In this document: positions 31,101 to 41,969 of the stretch, piece after piece
How positions within the stretch are numbered: the first letter of the stretch is position 1
Layout: every line of letters starts with the position of its first letter
From: Neoarius graeffei
Lineage: Eukaryota; Chordata; Actinopteri; Siluriformes; Ariidae
Reading direction: 5' to 3'
Length of the DNA: 64,000 nucleotides
Assembly (NCBI RefSeq): GCF_027579695.1
Contig: NC_083586.1
Location: 2,594,501 to 2,658,500 of the forward strand
The notes under the pieces: model-generated
The model's input: the letters and a program-made list of their open reading frames with translations, nothing else
Database searches by the model: none
What the model was told of the DNA's origin: nothing
Position numbers and translations under genes: made by a program

Positions 31101-33062
31101 GCCAAGCAACCTCTGAACATCTCCAACAGTCTGTGGTCTCTTGTCTCTCAGTGCACGCACAGCCTCCAGGTCTTTTGGATCCACCCTCACACCGTCTGCA
31201 GACACCAACCGGCCCACGTACCTGACCTCTTTGCGAAACAACTCACACTTCTCTGGCCTCAGTTTCACACCATGGCGCTGCAGGGCTTGGAGAACACGGC
31301 GCAGCACCTCAACATGGTCATCAAAAGACTTGGAAAAACAGAGGACATCATCCAGGTATGGTATGCAGCAGTCGTCTCTGAGTGTGTCAAGCATCTCCTC
31401 CATGCTCCGTTGGAAGGCTGCTGGTGCATTGGATAGCCCAAACGGGATCCTGACCCACTCATAGAGCCCCCATGGCGTAGTGAACGCGGTCAGATGTCTT
31501 GAGCCCTCAGCGATGAAGCCTTGGTGGTAAGCTTTGCCTTGGTCTAAGATGGAGAACCAGTTATAGCCTCCGAGGGAGTCAATCAGGTGTTGAATGCGTG
31601 GGAGTGGGTGTCGGTCTGGAACAGTCTTTTTGTTGAGGAGTCTGTAGTCAATACAGAGACGGAGGGATCCATCCTTTTTCCTCACACAGACGATCGGTGC
31701 GGCATATGGCGACTGGGACTTCACAATCCATCCTTTCAATAGCAGCTCCTGTATGTATTCTTTGACTTCCTTGTACAGTGGCTTTGGGACTGACGCATAA
31801 GCTCTCTGAACAGGGATGTCATCTTTGAGTCGAATCGACATCTGGAGAGACGGGATGCATCCAATGTCCGTGCTGTCTTGGGCAAACACAGCAGACTCCT
31901 CGTACAGCATTTTCCCAAGAACCTCTTGCTGTTCAGGGCTGAGGTGGTTGAGGTCAACAGGTGGATGCCAAAGGTTGGATGGGGAGGTACTAGGAGCAGT
32001 GACAGTGCTCACTTCAGCCCTCACTGTTCCAGGTGGTGTTGGTTCAGTTGACTGGGCATCTCTGGCTACCTCAAGGACCTTCACGTGCTGGATGAAGCCT
32101 AGCTGAGTTCTTTTGGGCAGGATGACTTCATGTTTTCTGTGGTTGGAGACTGGAACACTCACACAAGGCCATCTGCCCTGACTGATTTCAAGCAGGCCTT
32201 CTCCCACACTGAGCTGTTCGAGGTTGGTGTTCTCTGCTGGTTCGTACAGGACGAGGTGGTAGGTGATATCAAAGGTAGGTGGAACCCTGCATCGCACATG
32301 CATGGTTTTTCCTGGAGGGATGGTGACGTCTTCTCTGTTCACTCTTACAGTGGCAATACTGCAACCTGGTGGTTCTGTGGCCTGGATGAAATTTACCATG
32401 GCGGCAGCCTGCTCTTCTCCCACGCCAAGGGCTTTGCGTAGGAGACTGAGGACAATGGCTTGTGCATCAGCAGTGGACGCCTGACTGTTGATCATCTCCT
32501 GCAGTACATTAGCACCAAGCAGAGGCTGGGGAAGTGGCAGCTGACTGACCAGGAAGGGGACCTGCATGGTGAGGCTGGGATTGTCGTTGCCTGGGAGGTT
32601 GACAGTAAGCTCCACCCACCCATCATACGGAATGGACTGCCCGTTAACAGCTCGGAGGTTTAGACTTTCCCCGGTGTCAAGAAGCTCTTCCAGAGAACGT
32701 ACTGGATGATTGGGGATGAACGCCTCTTTCCAGGATCTGTCGATGATGCTGACTTGTGATCCGGAGTCAAAAAGAACTGTGGAGGCATAGCCACTGATGA
32801 AGCAATTTAGCAGGCTCTTTCTACCGACCAGTGGCACAGTATAACTTGGATGTTGAGGTGGTGTTGATTTACTTGGTGAGTGTACATGGTTAGCTCTTCT
32901 CTCTCGATGACTCACCTTGAACTGCTGATGCCTGGGTGTCAGTACCTGGGACTGTAGCTCTGGGCTGGTCTCTGGTTGTCCCCCGTCAGAGACCGACTGG
33001 CGTTTCCCTGCTGCTGGCTTCTCTTCAAACAGCCTATCGCCCGATGCCCGGTGTCTCCACAC
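28170..33062 (-). CDS. Gypsy pol polyprotein (protease, RT, RNase H, integrase)
   Basis: 1630 codons, reached from gag by -1 frameshifting; the Met at 33062 is not needed as a start. Retropepsin Leu-Phe-Asp-Ser-Gly-Ser (about residue 96). RT with [10 protein letters not shown] and Tyr-Leu-Asp-Asp. RNase H His-Thr-Asp-Ala-Ser. Integrase zinc region His-Leu-His-Asp-Asn-Met-Gly-His with Cys-Arg-Cys, then Cys-Ile-Asp-Phe, His-Asp-Gln-Gly-Arg-Glu-Phe and Asn-Pro-Ala-Glu-Arg-Phe (D,D,E). A GPY/F-like Leu-Lys-Pro-Tyr-Trp-Glu is followed by about 250 extra residues: acidic Ser/Pro/Glu stretches, then repeats of Leu-Gln-Pro-Thr-Pro-Tyr-Ser type. All catalytic residues are present. Cys-Arg-Cys has one residue between the Cys where two are usual. 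Confidence 0.93.
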   Translation of the reverse strand: MWRHRASGDRLFEEKPAAGKRQSVSDGGQPETSPELQSQVLTPRHQQFKVSHRERRANHVHSPSKSTPPQHPSYTVPLVGRKSLLNCFISGYASTVLFDSGSQVSIIDRSWKEAFIPNHPVRSLEELLDTGESLNLRAVNGQSIPYDGWVELTVNLPGNDNPSLTMQVPFLVSQLPLPQPLLGANVLQEMINSQASTADAQAIVLSLLRKALGVGEEQAAAMVNFIQATEPPGCSIATVRVNREDVTIPPGKTMHVRCRVPPTFDITYHLVLYEPAENTNLEQLSVGEGLLEISQGRWPCVSVPVSNHRKHEVILPKRTQLGFIQHVKVLEVARDAQSTEPTPPGTVRAEVSTVTAPSTSPSNLWHPPVDLNHLSPEQQEVLGKMLYEESAVFAQDSTDIGCIPSLQMSIRLKDDIPVQRAYASVPKPLYKEVKEYIQELLLKGWIVKSQSPYAAPIVCVRKKDGSLRLCIDYRLLNKKTVPDRHPLPRIQHLIDSLGGYNWFSILDQGKAYHQGFIAEGSRHLTAFTTPWGLYEWVRIPFGLSNAPAAFQRSMEEMLDTLRDDCCIPYLDDVLCFSKSFDDHVEVLRRVLQALQRHGVKLRPEKCELFRKEVRYVGRLVSADGVRVDPKDLEAVRALRDKRPQTVGDVQRLLGFLSYYRAYVQDFSRIARPLYELLQVKHGEESPKPSREKTKGPQLPSRTPVEWKAEHRQILERLIDVLTHPPVLAYPNFDQPFVLHTDASQLGLGAVLYQNQDGRMRVIGYGSRTLTAAERNYHLHSGKLEFLALKWAVSDKFRDYLYYAPHFIVYTDNNPLTYVMSSAKLNAVGHRWVGELADFHFEIRYRPGKLNIDADTLSRCPLDIDSFMSECSERLSEEAVCATWDGSSMAKQSDVAWVAALSIAQPPQSQPAPFTVISPEELASEQRKDPIIGKILPLKETMTELTEEARKTLDKPTRKLSREWSRLCVENGLLYRKALGRKQLVLPAIYRQTALTHLHDNMGHVGVERVLSLARDRFYWPFMKRDIEEYVTRKCRCIKQKKPATHDRAAMGSLTSSSPLELVCIDFLHLESSRGGYEYILVVVDHFTRFAQAYATKNKAGKTAADKIFNDFIPRFGYPSKLHHDQGREFENELFKTLRQLAGVSHSRTSPYHPQGNPAERFNRTLLQMLRTLEEKEKECWKDHLSHVIHAYNCTKHEATGYSPYFLLYGHHPRLPVDLLFGLTAEEETSTPRGFAEKWKERMTEAYRIAASNSQQSSAKGKQYYDRQNKGVTLQPGDRVLVRNLANRGGPGKLKPYWEQMIYIVREQVGDNPVYKVSPETGGRPVRTLHRNLLFQVNDLPVELPATSVPVEPQKRKRKTTQPSRTVERTQSETSDSEADEEGPGYWLQIPREVPQFETVTHHPGAISEPQVSDEPSGVLSVPSDYEQVDAEEVPGGPDGCIPPVREPQAHEEQVMPQASDPAEEMQEPQPDSPPALRRSTRERHHPQMLTYTSLGQPSSQPYTSVSTIDSQMTYHTHPRPQSAIYSAQPTLHSLQPTPYSLQTTTHFLQPTPYSQATFHPVLPTPHLLQPTPHLISPTPHSLHTTPYSAQCTPYAVQPTPPAVQPAPYSAQHTHMIPFTYLSPPYLIPYY

Positions 33063-34828
33063 ACAAAGCAGTGGCTACAGCTCTGTAGGCTTTGCTGTGA
33101 GCAGCTGGTGCAGATGGGTGCCTTCCCTCTCTTCATAGCAGATGACTTGCTAGTAGGAGGGGGTGTCTGGAGAGGCTGAGGGGCAGGGAGGGGCCGATGG
33201 TGAGCTGGCAGGTGAGGCGCTGGAGTTCCTGAGTGGGGTGCCACCATCACTGCTGTCTGCTGGTCCATCAAGGCTGCCACCATGTTGGTCAGAGCCTCCA
33301 CCTTAGCATTCAGCTGCTGTATGGACTCACTGTCTCTGGTGTCAGCTGACCAGTCCCCTCCATCCGTCTGAACACTGTGTGCATGAGCTGTCTTCTGACG
33401 AGGGCCGTGACCGAGTCTGCGCTGGTGCTCATTCTCATCATTGATGATTTTCATGACATGGCAGAGAATCTCCTCATCAGTGACGTGGCTGTTGGAGAGG
33501 AATGGTCTAAGCCGCTGCCGAATGTCTGAATGCTTTGATCCCAGGCCCTGATAGATGGTGTGCAGGAAGACTTCTTGGATGGTTCTGGGGTCATAGCGGA
33601 TGTCTGCGCTTGCCTGCCTTGACTGAAAGAGAATCTTCTGCTTGAGCCCAATCATGCGGTAAAGGAACTGCTGGGGGAACTCTTGGTCATTCTGCTTAGC
33701 ACACATAAGCTCCTGGAACAGTTCTGTGCTAGCCTTCTCACAGAGATGGGATCTGAGGAAGCCCTTGAGCTCACTGACAGTAAGTTCATCTTTGTTGATC
33801 AGCATGTCCTTGAAGATGCTGGGCTTGACTATCTTCAGCACCCCTCTAATCACCTCGGTCTCGGAGAAACCCTCTCGGACACCCTCATCAATCTGCTTAC
33901 AAATGCTATTGTATGTGATGTCAGAGCTGTGGTCCCCAATCTGTCCCCCGTGTACTTTAAACTCCCTCCGCTGGAGGTAGGAGAGGTCCTTTAATGAGAC
34001 CATTCCCCCCAAAGCTGAGTGTGACAGGGCGTGGTGTGGTGTTGGAAGCAGTGCTGGCTGACCTGCATAAGGCATGTATCTGTCAGTGCTGGTCATGCTT
34101 GTCAAGTGGGTGGTGAGAGGCTGGCTTATGGACTGACTCATGTTGCTGAGACCTGTGTGTTGTGTGCCATACAGTGTGGTGGTGGTGCCGGATGGAAAAG
34201 TAGTGTACTGTGTGTGGTTAGAAGATGGCAAGTCAGGTGCAGTGTGCTGTTGTGTGCCATGAAGTGCAGTAGTGGTGTTGGCTGATGGGAGAGCCATGGG
34301 CTGTGTGCTGCTAGGAGGTGGCAGATAAGGCGCAGCGTGTGTGTTGTCTACTGCTGGTGATGGGGCAGTAACCGTGTCTGTAATATGTGGTGCACCATCA
34401 GCTACAACAACAACTGAATCACACTTTGCAATAAGGTTACACACAAGATCATTCAACATCAACAGCTGACTCATACCCTCATCTTCTGAACTCTGCAAGC
34501 TGTCAGACTGCATGTACCTAAGAACATACCCCACACACCCCTCTTCATCAGAAGACTCCAGTGTGTTGACATCTTCGCTGTCTGTCGCAATGTCCTTTGC
34601 AAGGTGGTATACTTGGGTACCTGAGAGCTTGTACAAGTTCTTGGTGATGCTCCAAACGAGTTGCTTGCGTGCGGTGGCCATGACGTGCTTCTCTGTTGAC
34701 GCAGCAGTGCAGTTCCCTCTGGCAGAATGGACACTCCCAACGAGATCCGATCGCCCCCTTGGACACCCACCGGCTGTCGTCCTGGTTGCAGTCACGTTGC
34801 GCCGCCCCGCAGTGGCCTCGTGGTTCAC
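32939..34828 (-). CDS. Gypsy gag polyprotein
   Basis: 629 codons from ATG 34828, about 40 bp after the primer site. A second in-frame ATG (residue 50) gives a shorter product. A Ser/Thr/Pro/Gln-rich stretch (about residues 140-260) precedes a capsid-like helical region (Arg-Arg-Glu-Phe-Lys-Val, Leu-Arg-Ser-His-Leu, Phe-Leu-Tyr-Arg-Met). It ends in a Cys-rich zinc-knuckle segment with Cys-Phe-Val-Cys-Gly-Asp-Thr-Gly-His and a downstream Cys. The stop TGA is at 32939-32941, after the frameshift signal. Confidence 0.88.
   Translation of the reverse strand: MNHEATAGRRNVTATRTTAGGCPRGRSDLVGSVHSARGNCTAASTEKHVMATARKQLVWSITKNLYKLSGTQVYHLAKDIATDSEDVNTLESSDEEGCVGYVLRYMQSDSLQSSEDEGMSQLLMLNDLVCNLIAKCDSVVVVADGAPHITDTVTAPSPAVDNTHAAPYLPPPSSTQPMALPSANTTTALHGTQQHTAPDLPSSNHTQYTTFPSGTTTTLYGTQHTGLSNMSQSISQPLTTHLTSMTSTDRYMPYAGQPALLPTPHHALSHSALGGMVSLKDLSYLQRREFKVHGGQIGDHSSDITYNSICKQIDEGVREGFSETEVIRGVLKIVKPSIFKDMLINKDELTVSELKGFLRSHLCEKASTELFQELMCAKQNDQEFPQQFLYRMIGLKQKILFQSRQASADIRYDPRTIQEVFLHTIYQGLGSKHSDIRQRLRPFLSNSHVTDEEILCHVMKIINDENEHQRRLGHGPRQKTAHAHSVQTDGGDWSADTRDSESIQQLNAKVEALTNMVAALMDQQTAVMVAPHSGTPAPHLPAHHRPLPAPQPLQTPPPTSKSSAMKRGKAPICTSCSQQSLQSCSHCFVCGDTGHRAIGCLKRSQQQGNASRSLTGDNQRPAQSYSPRY
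32948..33008 (-). promoter_or_regulatory. -1 ribosomal frameshift signal with pseudoknot
   Basis: On the minus strand, GGGAAAC (33008-33002) lies in the gag frame as G GGA AAC, a canonical slippery heptamer. After a 7-nt spacer comes an 8-bp perfect stem, GGTCTCTG (32994-32987) with CAGAGACC (32974-32967), around a 12-nt loop. GGGAC in the loop can pair with GTCCC at 32952-32948, giving an H-type pseudoknot. Slipping back one base joins gag to the pol frame. Confidence 0.82.
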
Positions 34829-34868
34829 TAGATCACTGGATCAGCTTCCCCATGGATGACGGAAGGAG

Positions 34869-34886
34869 ATCCCGGATGAGCCCCCA
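34869..34886 (-). promoter_or_regulatory. Primer binding site, tRNA-Pro type
   Basis: On the minus strand it reads TGGGGGCTCATCCGGGAT, one base from the classic 18-nt proline-tRNA site of mammalian gammaretroviruses. It starts five bases after the 5' LTR. Confidence 0.85.
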
Positions 34887-34891
34887 AAATT

Positions 34892-36313
34892 TATTACGGG
34901 TCCCAAGAGTGGTACCACGGTAATAAAGATAAGTGTACCTGTAAACAGGTGCAGAAAAACAAGGAGAGATGACACAGGTTGTTTACAGTTGTTCCCCGAA
35001 AGTGCATCTCTTTATTTACTATCATTCATAGCAAAATATCTTTCTTTCTTTTGTGTCGTAGGTCAGTATCATCATGTTCAATACAATTACGTTCATGTAA
35101 TACAATTACATATACATATTCCAAACATTCCTACATTTACCCTGTCACCTTACACAAGTGATAAAAGGCCACTATGGCTGAATAGTGCAATAGCATGGAA
35201 GCTCCATTGTATTTAAAAGCAGGTTACCCGTAGCCACCTAGTAAACCACTTAAATAAACATTCATACTGAATGAGATTCTACAAAGTAGCAAATAGCACC
35301 GATAAAGATCTGGTTCATTACTGTAAAACACTCCAGTTACTTATAAAACAGTAATATTAAAGTGTCAAAGTCATTACTATACTCAATCAATATAATCTAG
35401 ATGAAAACCATTCATTTCAGGGTCATAGCTTAGTTAATCTGTACACTCATTACCAAAAGATAACTGTTACATCAAAACTGTATTCCTTAACCTAGCGTCT
35501 TAATACTCTACAAAATACCCTTCATGAAGTTAAGGTATTTATTTATTTATTTATTAACTTGTATTCCTTGTCACAATAATCATGTCTTACGACCAGTGTG
35601 TATTTACAGATTTACTCTTGAAACTTCGTTTAGCACCAGTGTTGCATCAGTGTATATTAATTTATTTATACTCACTAAACTTCTTAAAATATCCCTTTCA
35701 TCAAACCAGTGGGTGAGCATATCTATACTTGTTAAACTTGGTGAAATAATAACGGTAAAACCAGTGTCGGGGGGCTCAAAATATTACGTTAGCAGTTAGC
35801 TACAGTATCAATACAATCCCATAGGATTCGGTAAGCTAAAAAGACGGCTGCTAGCCGGCTGAGGTATCTCAGTTTGCCGCCACGGAGGGCTCGCGGAACG
35901 ACTGCTGAACGTTAACGGCAGCTAGCCGCTTCATACGATGGCAACTTTCTAATATAACTGTTATGCTAAAAGTTCAAAATAACACAAAAACAAGTGTTCA
36001 AACAAGCATCAGTTATGAGTAGTTTACGCTACAACAAGGACGGGGTTTTACCCAGTACTAACCTGTAAACAGGTGCAGAAAAACAAGGAGAGATGACACA
36101 GGTTGTTTACAGTTGTTCCCCGAAAGTGCATCTGAGGGACGAGCGAGGGTCCGCCCCCCCTAAGCACTCCCCCCCCGTGTCACACACTTGTGTTCCTACT
36201 GGGCACTAGGCCGTTCTAAAGTGATAATAGTAATAAAAAAAATATTTATAAAATACTAACAAAAGTAGTAATGAAACTACACACTTGTGGGCATCTATTT
36301 TGGGTGCGCCACA
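34892..36313 (-). repeat. 5' LTR of young gypsy element
   Basis: 1422 bp, same ends as the 3' LTR. A segment of about 70 bp (GTAAACAACCTGTGTCATCT and neighbours) occurs near both ends of the LTR, at about 34938-35010 and 36063-36131. Confidence 0.9.
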
Positions 36314-36317
36314 TATA

Positions 36318-37247
36318 CAAAAACAAAGGGGGGGGGGGATAAAAAGCTACAGTGAGAAGCGGAAGCCGAAACGTGCACAGCATACTCTCAACCGGAAATG
36401 GGAACAATAATAAACAAATTAAAAAGATGTAGGTGACTTACACTTCCTTGAGTCATTCCCTTATTAACAAAATGCCACTGATAAGTATTACCCCTAAAAA
36501 TGAGCCTTTGTTTTCTATCTTTAAGAACGTTCTAAGCACCATTTTTTTAAAGTGGTCTTAAAAATTGAACTATACAAATATATGCAAATCATTTGTAGAC
36601 CACAATCAAATTATAGAAAGTATATAAAATGAAATAAGTGTTGGACATGCCATTTTTGCACAGGAAAAGGAATTGGGTCCTGTCTCTGAGGTGTCAAATT
36701 TGGAATACATTCAGTCAAAGATTAGAAGTTGATGAAATTCAGTATGTTGTCTCTGTCAAGTGGCTCATCCTTTATGGCAACAAGTTTATTAATGGTAAAG
36801 ACTCTGATTATCGCTGAAGTTAATGGTGCATTGCCTGTCTTTGGATTGATAAAACAAAATATTTTAGTTGTTAATTCATCTTTACATTGCTTTGAATATC
36901 AGATTTCTGAAACCTTGGAGCCGAACAGAGATTTATTAGCTGATGAAATAGTTGTACCTCATCTTGGCAAAAGAATTCATTGACTGTGAAAACTTAAATG
37001 ATTGCACATCGTATTATTCGGTGCAATTTAATAACAAAGAATAAGTCCTGAGAAAAGATTATTTGAATGATATAATGTTGTATAAACGTGGTTAAATGGA
37101 TGAAGTGATGAGGTTAACTTTGTTTAGCCTCATGTGAATTTTCACAACAACAATTTCACTAAATCAATTCCTAGATTATCTTCCCGAGTTGGGTTTGATT
37201 GAAAACAAGTTTTGATTGGTAGTTAACTCGCAATTAATTTCAAATTA

Positions 37248-37319
<72 letters not shown>

Positions 37320-37990
37320 TCTAAATATACCTTAAAGGGATACTTTTCAAGTTTTGGGAAGTGGGAGTGGACAAATATGTTTGCTTTATGCAAATGTATG
37401 TGGCCAGGTCGGGAAGGATAAGGCTGGTCACATCAAAAATGATTTTTGTGGGTATTTTATCCCCCCCCCCCCCACTGCATTTAAAAAAAACAAACAAAGC
37501 AGTGTTAATAATTTTGAGGGTTTAGCACAATTCAGTGTGAACAAAACAATATAGTATTTTCTTGGAGTTCTCTATTTAGCTTCCAACCTCAAACTATGCA
37601 ATAAAATAAACTAAAGAAACTATTTGATGTGGACTCTGGACAACAATATTGGAACTCTTTAAATAAAGAAAATAAAAATACAAAACCCAAATAAATGCTT
37701 TTTTTAAACCACACAGCCCATAAAGATGCTTTCTAGTAAAATGCAATAACTGGTAAATATACAGAACATTCATGAGCAAAAACTGCATTTATAAACACTT
37801 TTAAATAACTCACAAATTTCTCAGAATAAAACACACTCTCACTCCAGTGTGCAGCCTGTGCACTTACACACACCTTAACACATCTTCTTTTCTCCCCATT
37901 GGACCATCAAAAGCATATAAAAATACACACATTTTATATAAACAGTCAAAATGCAACAATATAAGTTGATTCTGTACATAAGTGCACTTT
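36318..37990. other. Unassigned region with short possible coding relic
   Basis: A plus-strand open frame of 84 residues at 36729-36983 has no family I can name. It may be a remnant of a transposase C-terminus. Microsatellites (AT)n at about 37250-37302 and a C-run at 37461-37473 are the only other features. Confidence 0.35.
37250..37302. repeat. (AT)n microsatellite
   Basis: About 26 AT units followed by (TG)n at 37308-37319. Confidence 0.95.
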
Positions 37991-38029
37991 ATCACGACTT
38001 ACGCCGACCAGCCACTCACTACATTGCTT

Positions 38030-38440
38030 GCTCTCTCTACGTCACTTCTTGATTTCTGAAACAACAGTGGAGGGGCACAGAAAATGCATGCTTTAATCAT
38101 ACGTGGAGAAAAAATGGTGGCGTTAAAAGGAATTTGCATTAACTTCAACAGCCCTAATTTTATCTGTAAAACTCCCCACTCCTGGCAGGAGAGATAATCT
38201 GCCACCACCATATGCAGCCCCCGGCCAAATTGAATTTAAAGTGTTGAAGGGCGATACCCAGAGTGATCCACACGGTGGTCCCACTGGTTGGGACAGAGGG
38301 TGAACGGGTGTCTGAGCAGGTAGTACTGGAGAGTGAGGACTGCCCAATTGATGGCCAAGCACTCTTTCTCCATCGATATTTTCCACCGATCCAGCAAAGA
38401 GTGACCTGGAAAAAGCAGTGCTGTAACCACAGCCCCATAA
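38030..38440 (-). pseudogene. Ty3/gypsy RNase H fragment, decayed
   Basis: Minus-strand frames give Met-Glu-Lys-Glu-Cys-Leu-Ala-Ile-Asn-Trp-Ala-Val-Leu-Thr-Leu and Tyr-Leu-Leu-Arg-His-Pro-Phe-Thr-Leu-Cys. After a frame change they give Met-Val-Val-Ala-Asp-Tyr-Leu-Ser. This is the C-terminal part of a gypsy RNase H and the start of the linker to integrase. At least two frameshifts and a mid-domain deletion are present. It belongs to a different gypsy lineage from the two complete elements here. Confidence 0.7.
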
Positions 38441-38492
38441 TAAGAGTGTCTGCTAACTGCCTGTAATGTAATCTCACAACAAAATTTTGGCT

Positions 38493-38869
38493 GGCGGCAC
38501 GGTGGTGTAGTGGTTAGCACTGTCGCCTCACAGCAAGAAGGTCTGGGTTTGAGCCCTGTGGCCAGCGAGGGCCTTTCTGTGCGGAGTTTGCATGTTCTCC
38601 CCGTGTCTGCGTGGGTTTCCTCCGGGTGCTCCGGTTTCCCCCACAGTCCAAAGACATGCAGGTTAGGTTAACTGGTGACTCTAAATTGACCGTAGGTGTG
38701 AATGTGAGTGTGAATGATTGTCTGTGTCTATGTGTCAGCCCTGTGATGACCTGGCGACTTGTCCAGGGTGTACCCCGCCTTTCGCCCGTAGTCAGCTGGG
38801 ATAGGCTCCAGCTTGCCTGCGACCCTGTAGAACAGGATAAAGCGGCTAGAGATAATGAGATGAGATGAG
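38493..38869 (+). mobile_element. tRNA-derived SINE (copy 5)
   Basis: Full length, with the target repeat AAAATTTTGGCT at 38481-38492 and 38870-38881. The best-preserved example of the family's ends in the window. Confidence 0.96.
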
Positions 38870-38959
38870 AAAATTTTGGCTTGCTGTATGTATTTGACAA
38901 GGAACAAATTTTGTATCCAACTGTTTGGATAGAGCCGTGATGTACTTGCCCCAGGAGTT

Positions 38960-39031
38960 GCTGAAATAGCTCAGTAGGGAGAGTGTTAGAGTCAAAATCT
39001 AAAATCTTTGGTTCAATCCCAGGTTTCAGTA
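38960..39031 (+). tRNA. tRNA-Phe-like gene, probably a pseudogene
   Basis: A cloverleaf can be drawn: acceptor GCTGAAA/TTTCAGT, D arm GCTC/GAGT, anticodon stem TTAGA/TCTAA around GTCAAAA, T arm TTTGG-TTCAATC-CCAGG. The body resembles vertebrate tRNA-Phe closely, but the anticodon position reads CAA instead of GAA and several stem pairs are G-U. The changes suggest a decayed gene. A tRNA-derived SINE head is the alternative. Confidence 0.65.
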
Positions 39032-39367
39032 TCAAGGACTGTGGCTTGTGTACAGCTTGGTCTGTGTTTTTTTTTTTGCCTAGGTCGATGCCAATAATTT
39101 GATGGTTAAAACAATGATGCTGTTTGACTTTGGTTCCATGGAGCTTCTAAACTAGCATCCACCGACTGTTTCAAAGGAAGGCTCCTTTTGGTCAAGACAA
39201 CTTTTATATTGTGACCGTCACCATGGAACAACTTCTTTTCAAGATGGGTACGGGCCAGTTCTGCAATTTTGAATCTGGGCTTTATTGCAGAGTCATCACA
39301 GCTTCGATGGTATTGGGCACTATATGTCTGTATTGATCTTCTAAAACACAAATGCACTGAATAATTT

Positions 39368-39439
39368 GGCTCCCTGGTGTCATGGTTAGCACTCTGAATG
39401 GTGAATCCAGTCATCTGAGTTCAAATGTTGGTGGAGCCT
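39368..39439 (+). tRNA. tRNA-Gln-like pseudogene
   Basis: GGCTCCC at the start and TGGAGCC at the end form an acceptor stem with one mismatch. TGGTTAGCACTCTG and GAGTTCAAAT match tRNA-Gln, including A and B boxes. The anticodon loop is altered (TGGTGAA, no U33) and the anticodon stem has a mismatch, so it is not functional. Confidence 0.65.
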
Positions 39440-40008
39440 GTAAAAGTTTGTGCCTGCGTTGAATGATGGATAAACAAGACAATTTTGTTTCAGTGAGGAA
39501 AATCCCACTTTTATGCAATGCATGATTAAAATACATGAAAAACAGAAATGTCCCCCCTTTTTATTACAAAGATGAAAACATTAGCCAAACGGAAAATGTC
39601 CTCATTTTTTTTCTCAGAAATCTGGTCACCTTAAATTACATAATTCTTTTGGGTTTTTTTTTGCAATCAAATACAGTAATGACATGGATAATAACAAGTT
39701 CATGATGTAAACAAACCTGCAGTAGTCAGCAAGTAAACAATGAATGTGAAAACGTGTTGAACAACACAACACAACACAACACAACACAACACAACACAAC
39801 ACAACACCAATCACAATGTTTATTACAGTAGCTGCATAATTCACACTGGTTGCCGATCACCGCTGGAAAAAGGGATGGATTAAACACAATGGATTAGTCT
39901 CATTTCCAATCGAAAAATAAAGACTAATAAAGTATCTTTAGAAAAAAGCCAAAAATACACCAAACAAAGCCAGTTAGCTCATGTTAGCGATCGTTTAACG
40001 ATTCTGTA
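39440..40008. other. Unassigned, with (ACAAC)n microsatellite
   Basis: About nine ACAAC units at 39760-39806. No open frame or element end is seen elsewhere. Confidence 0.5.
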
Positions 40009-40758
40009 CAGGGCTCGAAATTTGTATATTTTTTCACCAGCCAGCCGGACTAGTTACCTTCCAAAGTAACTAGCCAAACAGAAAATCAACTCGCCAAAAT
40101 TTGTTCATGTATAAATTTTACTCAGGGGTGAAAGTAACTTTTATTTCTTGCCGGTACCATTATTTTGAGTCATAGTGCGCACGCCGAAAAATACACCTAA
40201 TTATTTATTATTGTCTACTTATCAAGCATTCACTAGGACTTCTGATCACTCAGTAGTACTAGTGTAGTCCTTTTTTTAATCACACTATCACTCTTTCATC
40301 CACCCGTATCAGTTTTTGATTATAAATTGCAAACACATCATTTCAACAACACAATCGTTTGAATAACATTTTTTTTAGCTGAACAGTTGAAAACTAACTT
40401 TTCATTTTGGACATTCTGTCTCCTAAAACCCTTTGGCTAGCAGCTGCGCATGTGGCGCAGGATGGTGAAGCAGTGGCTCCGCGCGCGCTCTCCCGCATGC
40501 TGTCTGTCGAGTGAAACACGGAAGGAATTCACTTCAGACAGAATTCAGAGACAGGGCAGAACCAGTTATATGCAATGTATATAGAGTGCTCCGAGATGAT
40601 GCTAAAAATAGTAACACTGCGGTCTGTGAGGCCATCTTGGAAGTCACTTGTTCCAGAGCACTCATAGAGTACATATCAGCTATTTACATTCACCGATTCG
40701 TTTCCACGTTAGAGGGCTTAGAAGCTTGGATTTTTTAAGAATTTAGACATCTGAAGTG

Positions 40759-41010
40759 ATGGAGCACTACTGTGATAGTTTAGATAAGCAGGCACGGGAA
40801 CGTTATGCTGAGAAGTTACGTTTCATTGGGAATGTAGATCCATACACTGTTAGTGAGAAGGAATGGAAAGCTGACCGCAGCTTGTTGCCACATGTGACAT
40901 ACATCGATCTTGTGAACTATCTAGTGTTTCACCCAAGTCCATTTTGTGAACTAAAGGATTTCCAGAACTACAAGAGTATGGAAGCATACGATAGATTTGT
41001 GTCTAAATAA
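40759..41010 (+). pseudogene. Unknown protein exon, Met-Glu-His-Tyr-Cys type
   Basis: 83 residues: an acidic/basic helical start, then Lys-Leu-Arg-Phe-Ile-Gly-Asn-Val-Asp-Pro-Tyr, a Trp-Lys-Ala-Asp block and Tyr-Ile-Asp-Leu-Val-Asn-Tyr-Leu-Val. I recall similar N-terminal segments in multi-copy fish proteins with SWIM/YqaJ-like domains, but no such domain follows here. It ends at TAA. Function is not assigned. Confidence 0.4.
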
Positions 41011-41282
41011 TGTTTGAAAAACTATTATAATTATTATCAATTATTTTAGTTAGTGAATAAAATGTAGGCCTAGTATGTAACTTGTACTAACAGCATGTGT
41101 ACATAAACATTACTAGGCCTAGATCTTAAATGCCATTTAATGCAACAATGCACTGCAGTAGACATAAGCTACCTAATGTGACAAATATATCCATTAATCA
41201 TTGCTGAAAGTACATAGAAAAGATAATAGTTTGTATCACATTTATTTTAGTAACTATGAAATTCAAGACAATATTAACCTAC

Positions 41283-41493
41283 CTGTCACAAAGTGATCAG
41301 AACAAATCCGGATACAGTCAAGTTGTCCTAAATTTGATCGGTTGATGGCAGCCAGCCACTGTCGTCTCCTCCATTCGCTTTTCTCCTGTGCTGCAATTCC
41401 CTGGTTAGTCACGACTTTAGGGAGTCTGTAGAAGCTTTTGCCACCCTTTTCCCCCCGGCTACTACAGCCAACAATGACACATGTATTCGGCAT
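41283..41493 (-). CDS. THAP zinc-finger exon
   Basis: Starts at ATG 41493 (Met-Pro-Asn-Thr-Cys) and ends at a good splice donor, ACAG followed by GTAGGT. The C2CH pattern is complete: Cys-Val-Ile-Val-Gly-Cys near the start, Phe-Tyr-Arg-Leu-Pro, a Trp in Arg-Arg-Arg-Gln-Trp-Leu, and Cys-Ser-Asp-His-Phe-Val-Thr-Gly at the end. THAP domains bind transposon ends in P-type transposases. No following exon with a catalytic domain is seen, so this copy cannot encode a full transposase. Confidence 0.75.
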
Positions 41494-41969
41494 TGTCACC
41501 CCTTTTTGCTTCGCTGAACAACAACAATGTACTGACACAGCCTGACCCAGGTGAACTTTGACTTCCAATATGACCGCCGCTGGGTTCGCGCTGACCTCGA
41601 AGCACTCTATTGAGGAAAAAGTGTTACTTTTGGTAAATTGACGTTAGCAGGTCTGTTGTTATGCTGAAAGTGCATTTTTTTTTTCAGAGACAATATATTT
41701 TTCTTTCTGGTACGGTCAAATCTTTTAGTGGTACACCGGACCGGCCAGGACCGGCTTACTTTCACCCCTGATTTTACTTCTGTCAAAAATAATACAAAAG
41801 AGAGTAGTTACCATTGTTCATGACTAATGTGCATTTATTTCAAGAACCAGAGTATTTTGATACTGTTGTTAAATATATAAATGAGAACAACACAGAGCAC
41901 CATAATATAATATCAACAAATAATAATATATTGGACTTTTTTCCCCGGTCTGCAGGTTGGGATGTCTGT

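Larger units (their letters stand above)
26634..36313 (-). mobile_element. Ty3/gypsy LTR retrotransposon, young and apparently intact
   Basis: 9.68 kb, minus strand. LTRs at 34892-36313 (5') and 26634-28015 (3'). TATA is duplicated outside (26630-26633 and 36314-36317). A tRNA-Pro-type primer site, a 629-residue gag and a 1630-residue pol in the -1 frame follow, with no internal stops. Apart from one deleted block and repeat-length changes I see only about three base differences between the LTRs, so insertion was recent. It lacks a chromodomain, unlike the element at 9095. Confidence 0.93.
40123..41770 (-). mobile_element. hAT- or P-like transposon with THAP exon
   Basis: The ends CAGGGGTGAAAGTAA and TTACTTTCACCCCTG form perfect 15-bp inverted repeats. 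ATTTTACT is duplicated outside (40115-40122 and 41771-41778), an 8-bp target site. Inside are a minus-strand THAP exon (41493-41283) and a plus-strand frame (40759-41010). An 8-bp duplication fits hAT and P superfamilies; a THAP domain is typical of P elements. Confidence 0.85.

Noticed and set aside
30083..34285. Plus-strand open frames of 60-140 codons across 28-35 kb
   Set aside because: They are antisense shadows of the gypsy gag and pol genes, without family resemblance.
26684..34983. The block missing from the 3' LTR as a spliced intron
   Set aside because: The removed piece starts with GT but ends in TTT on the sense strand, and the join is explained better by deletion between short repeats.
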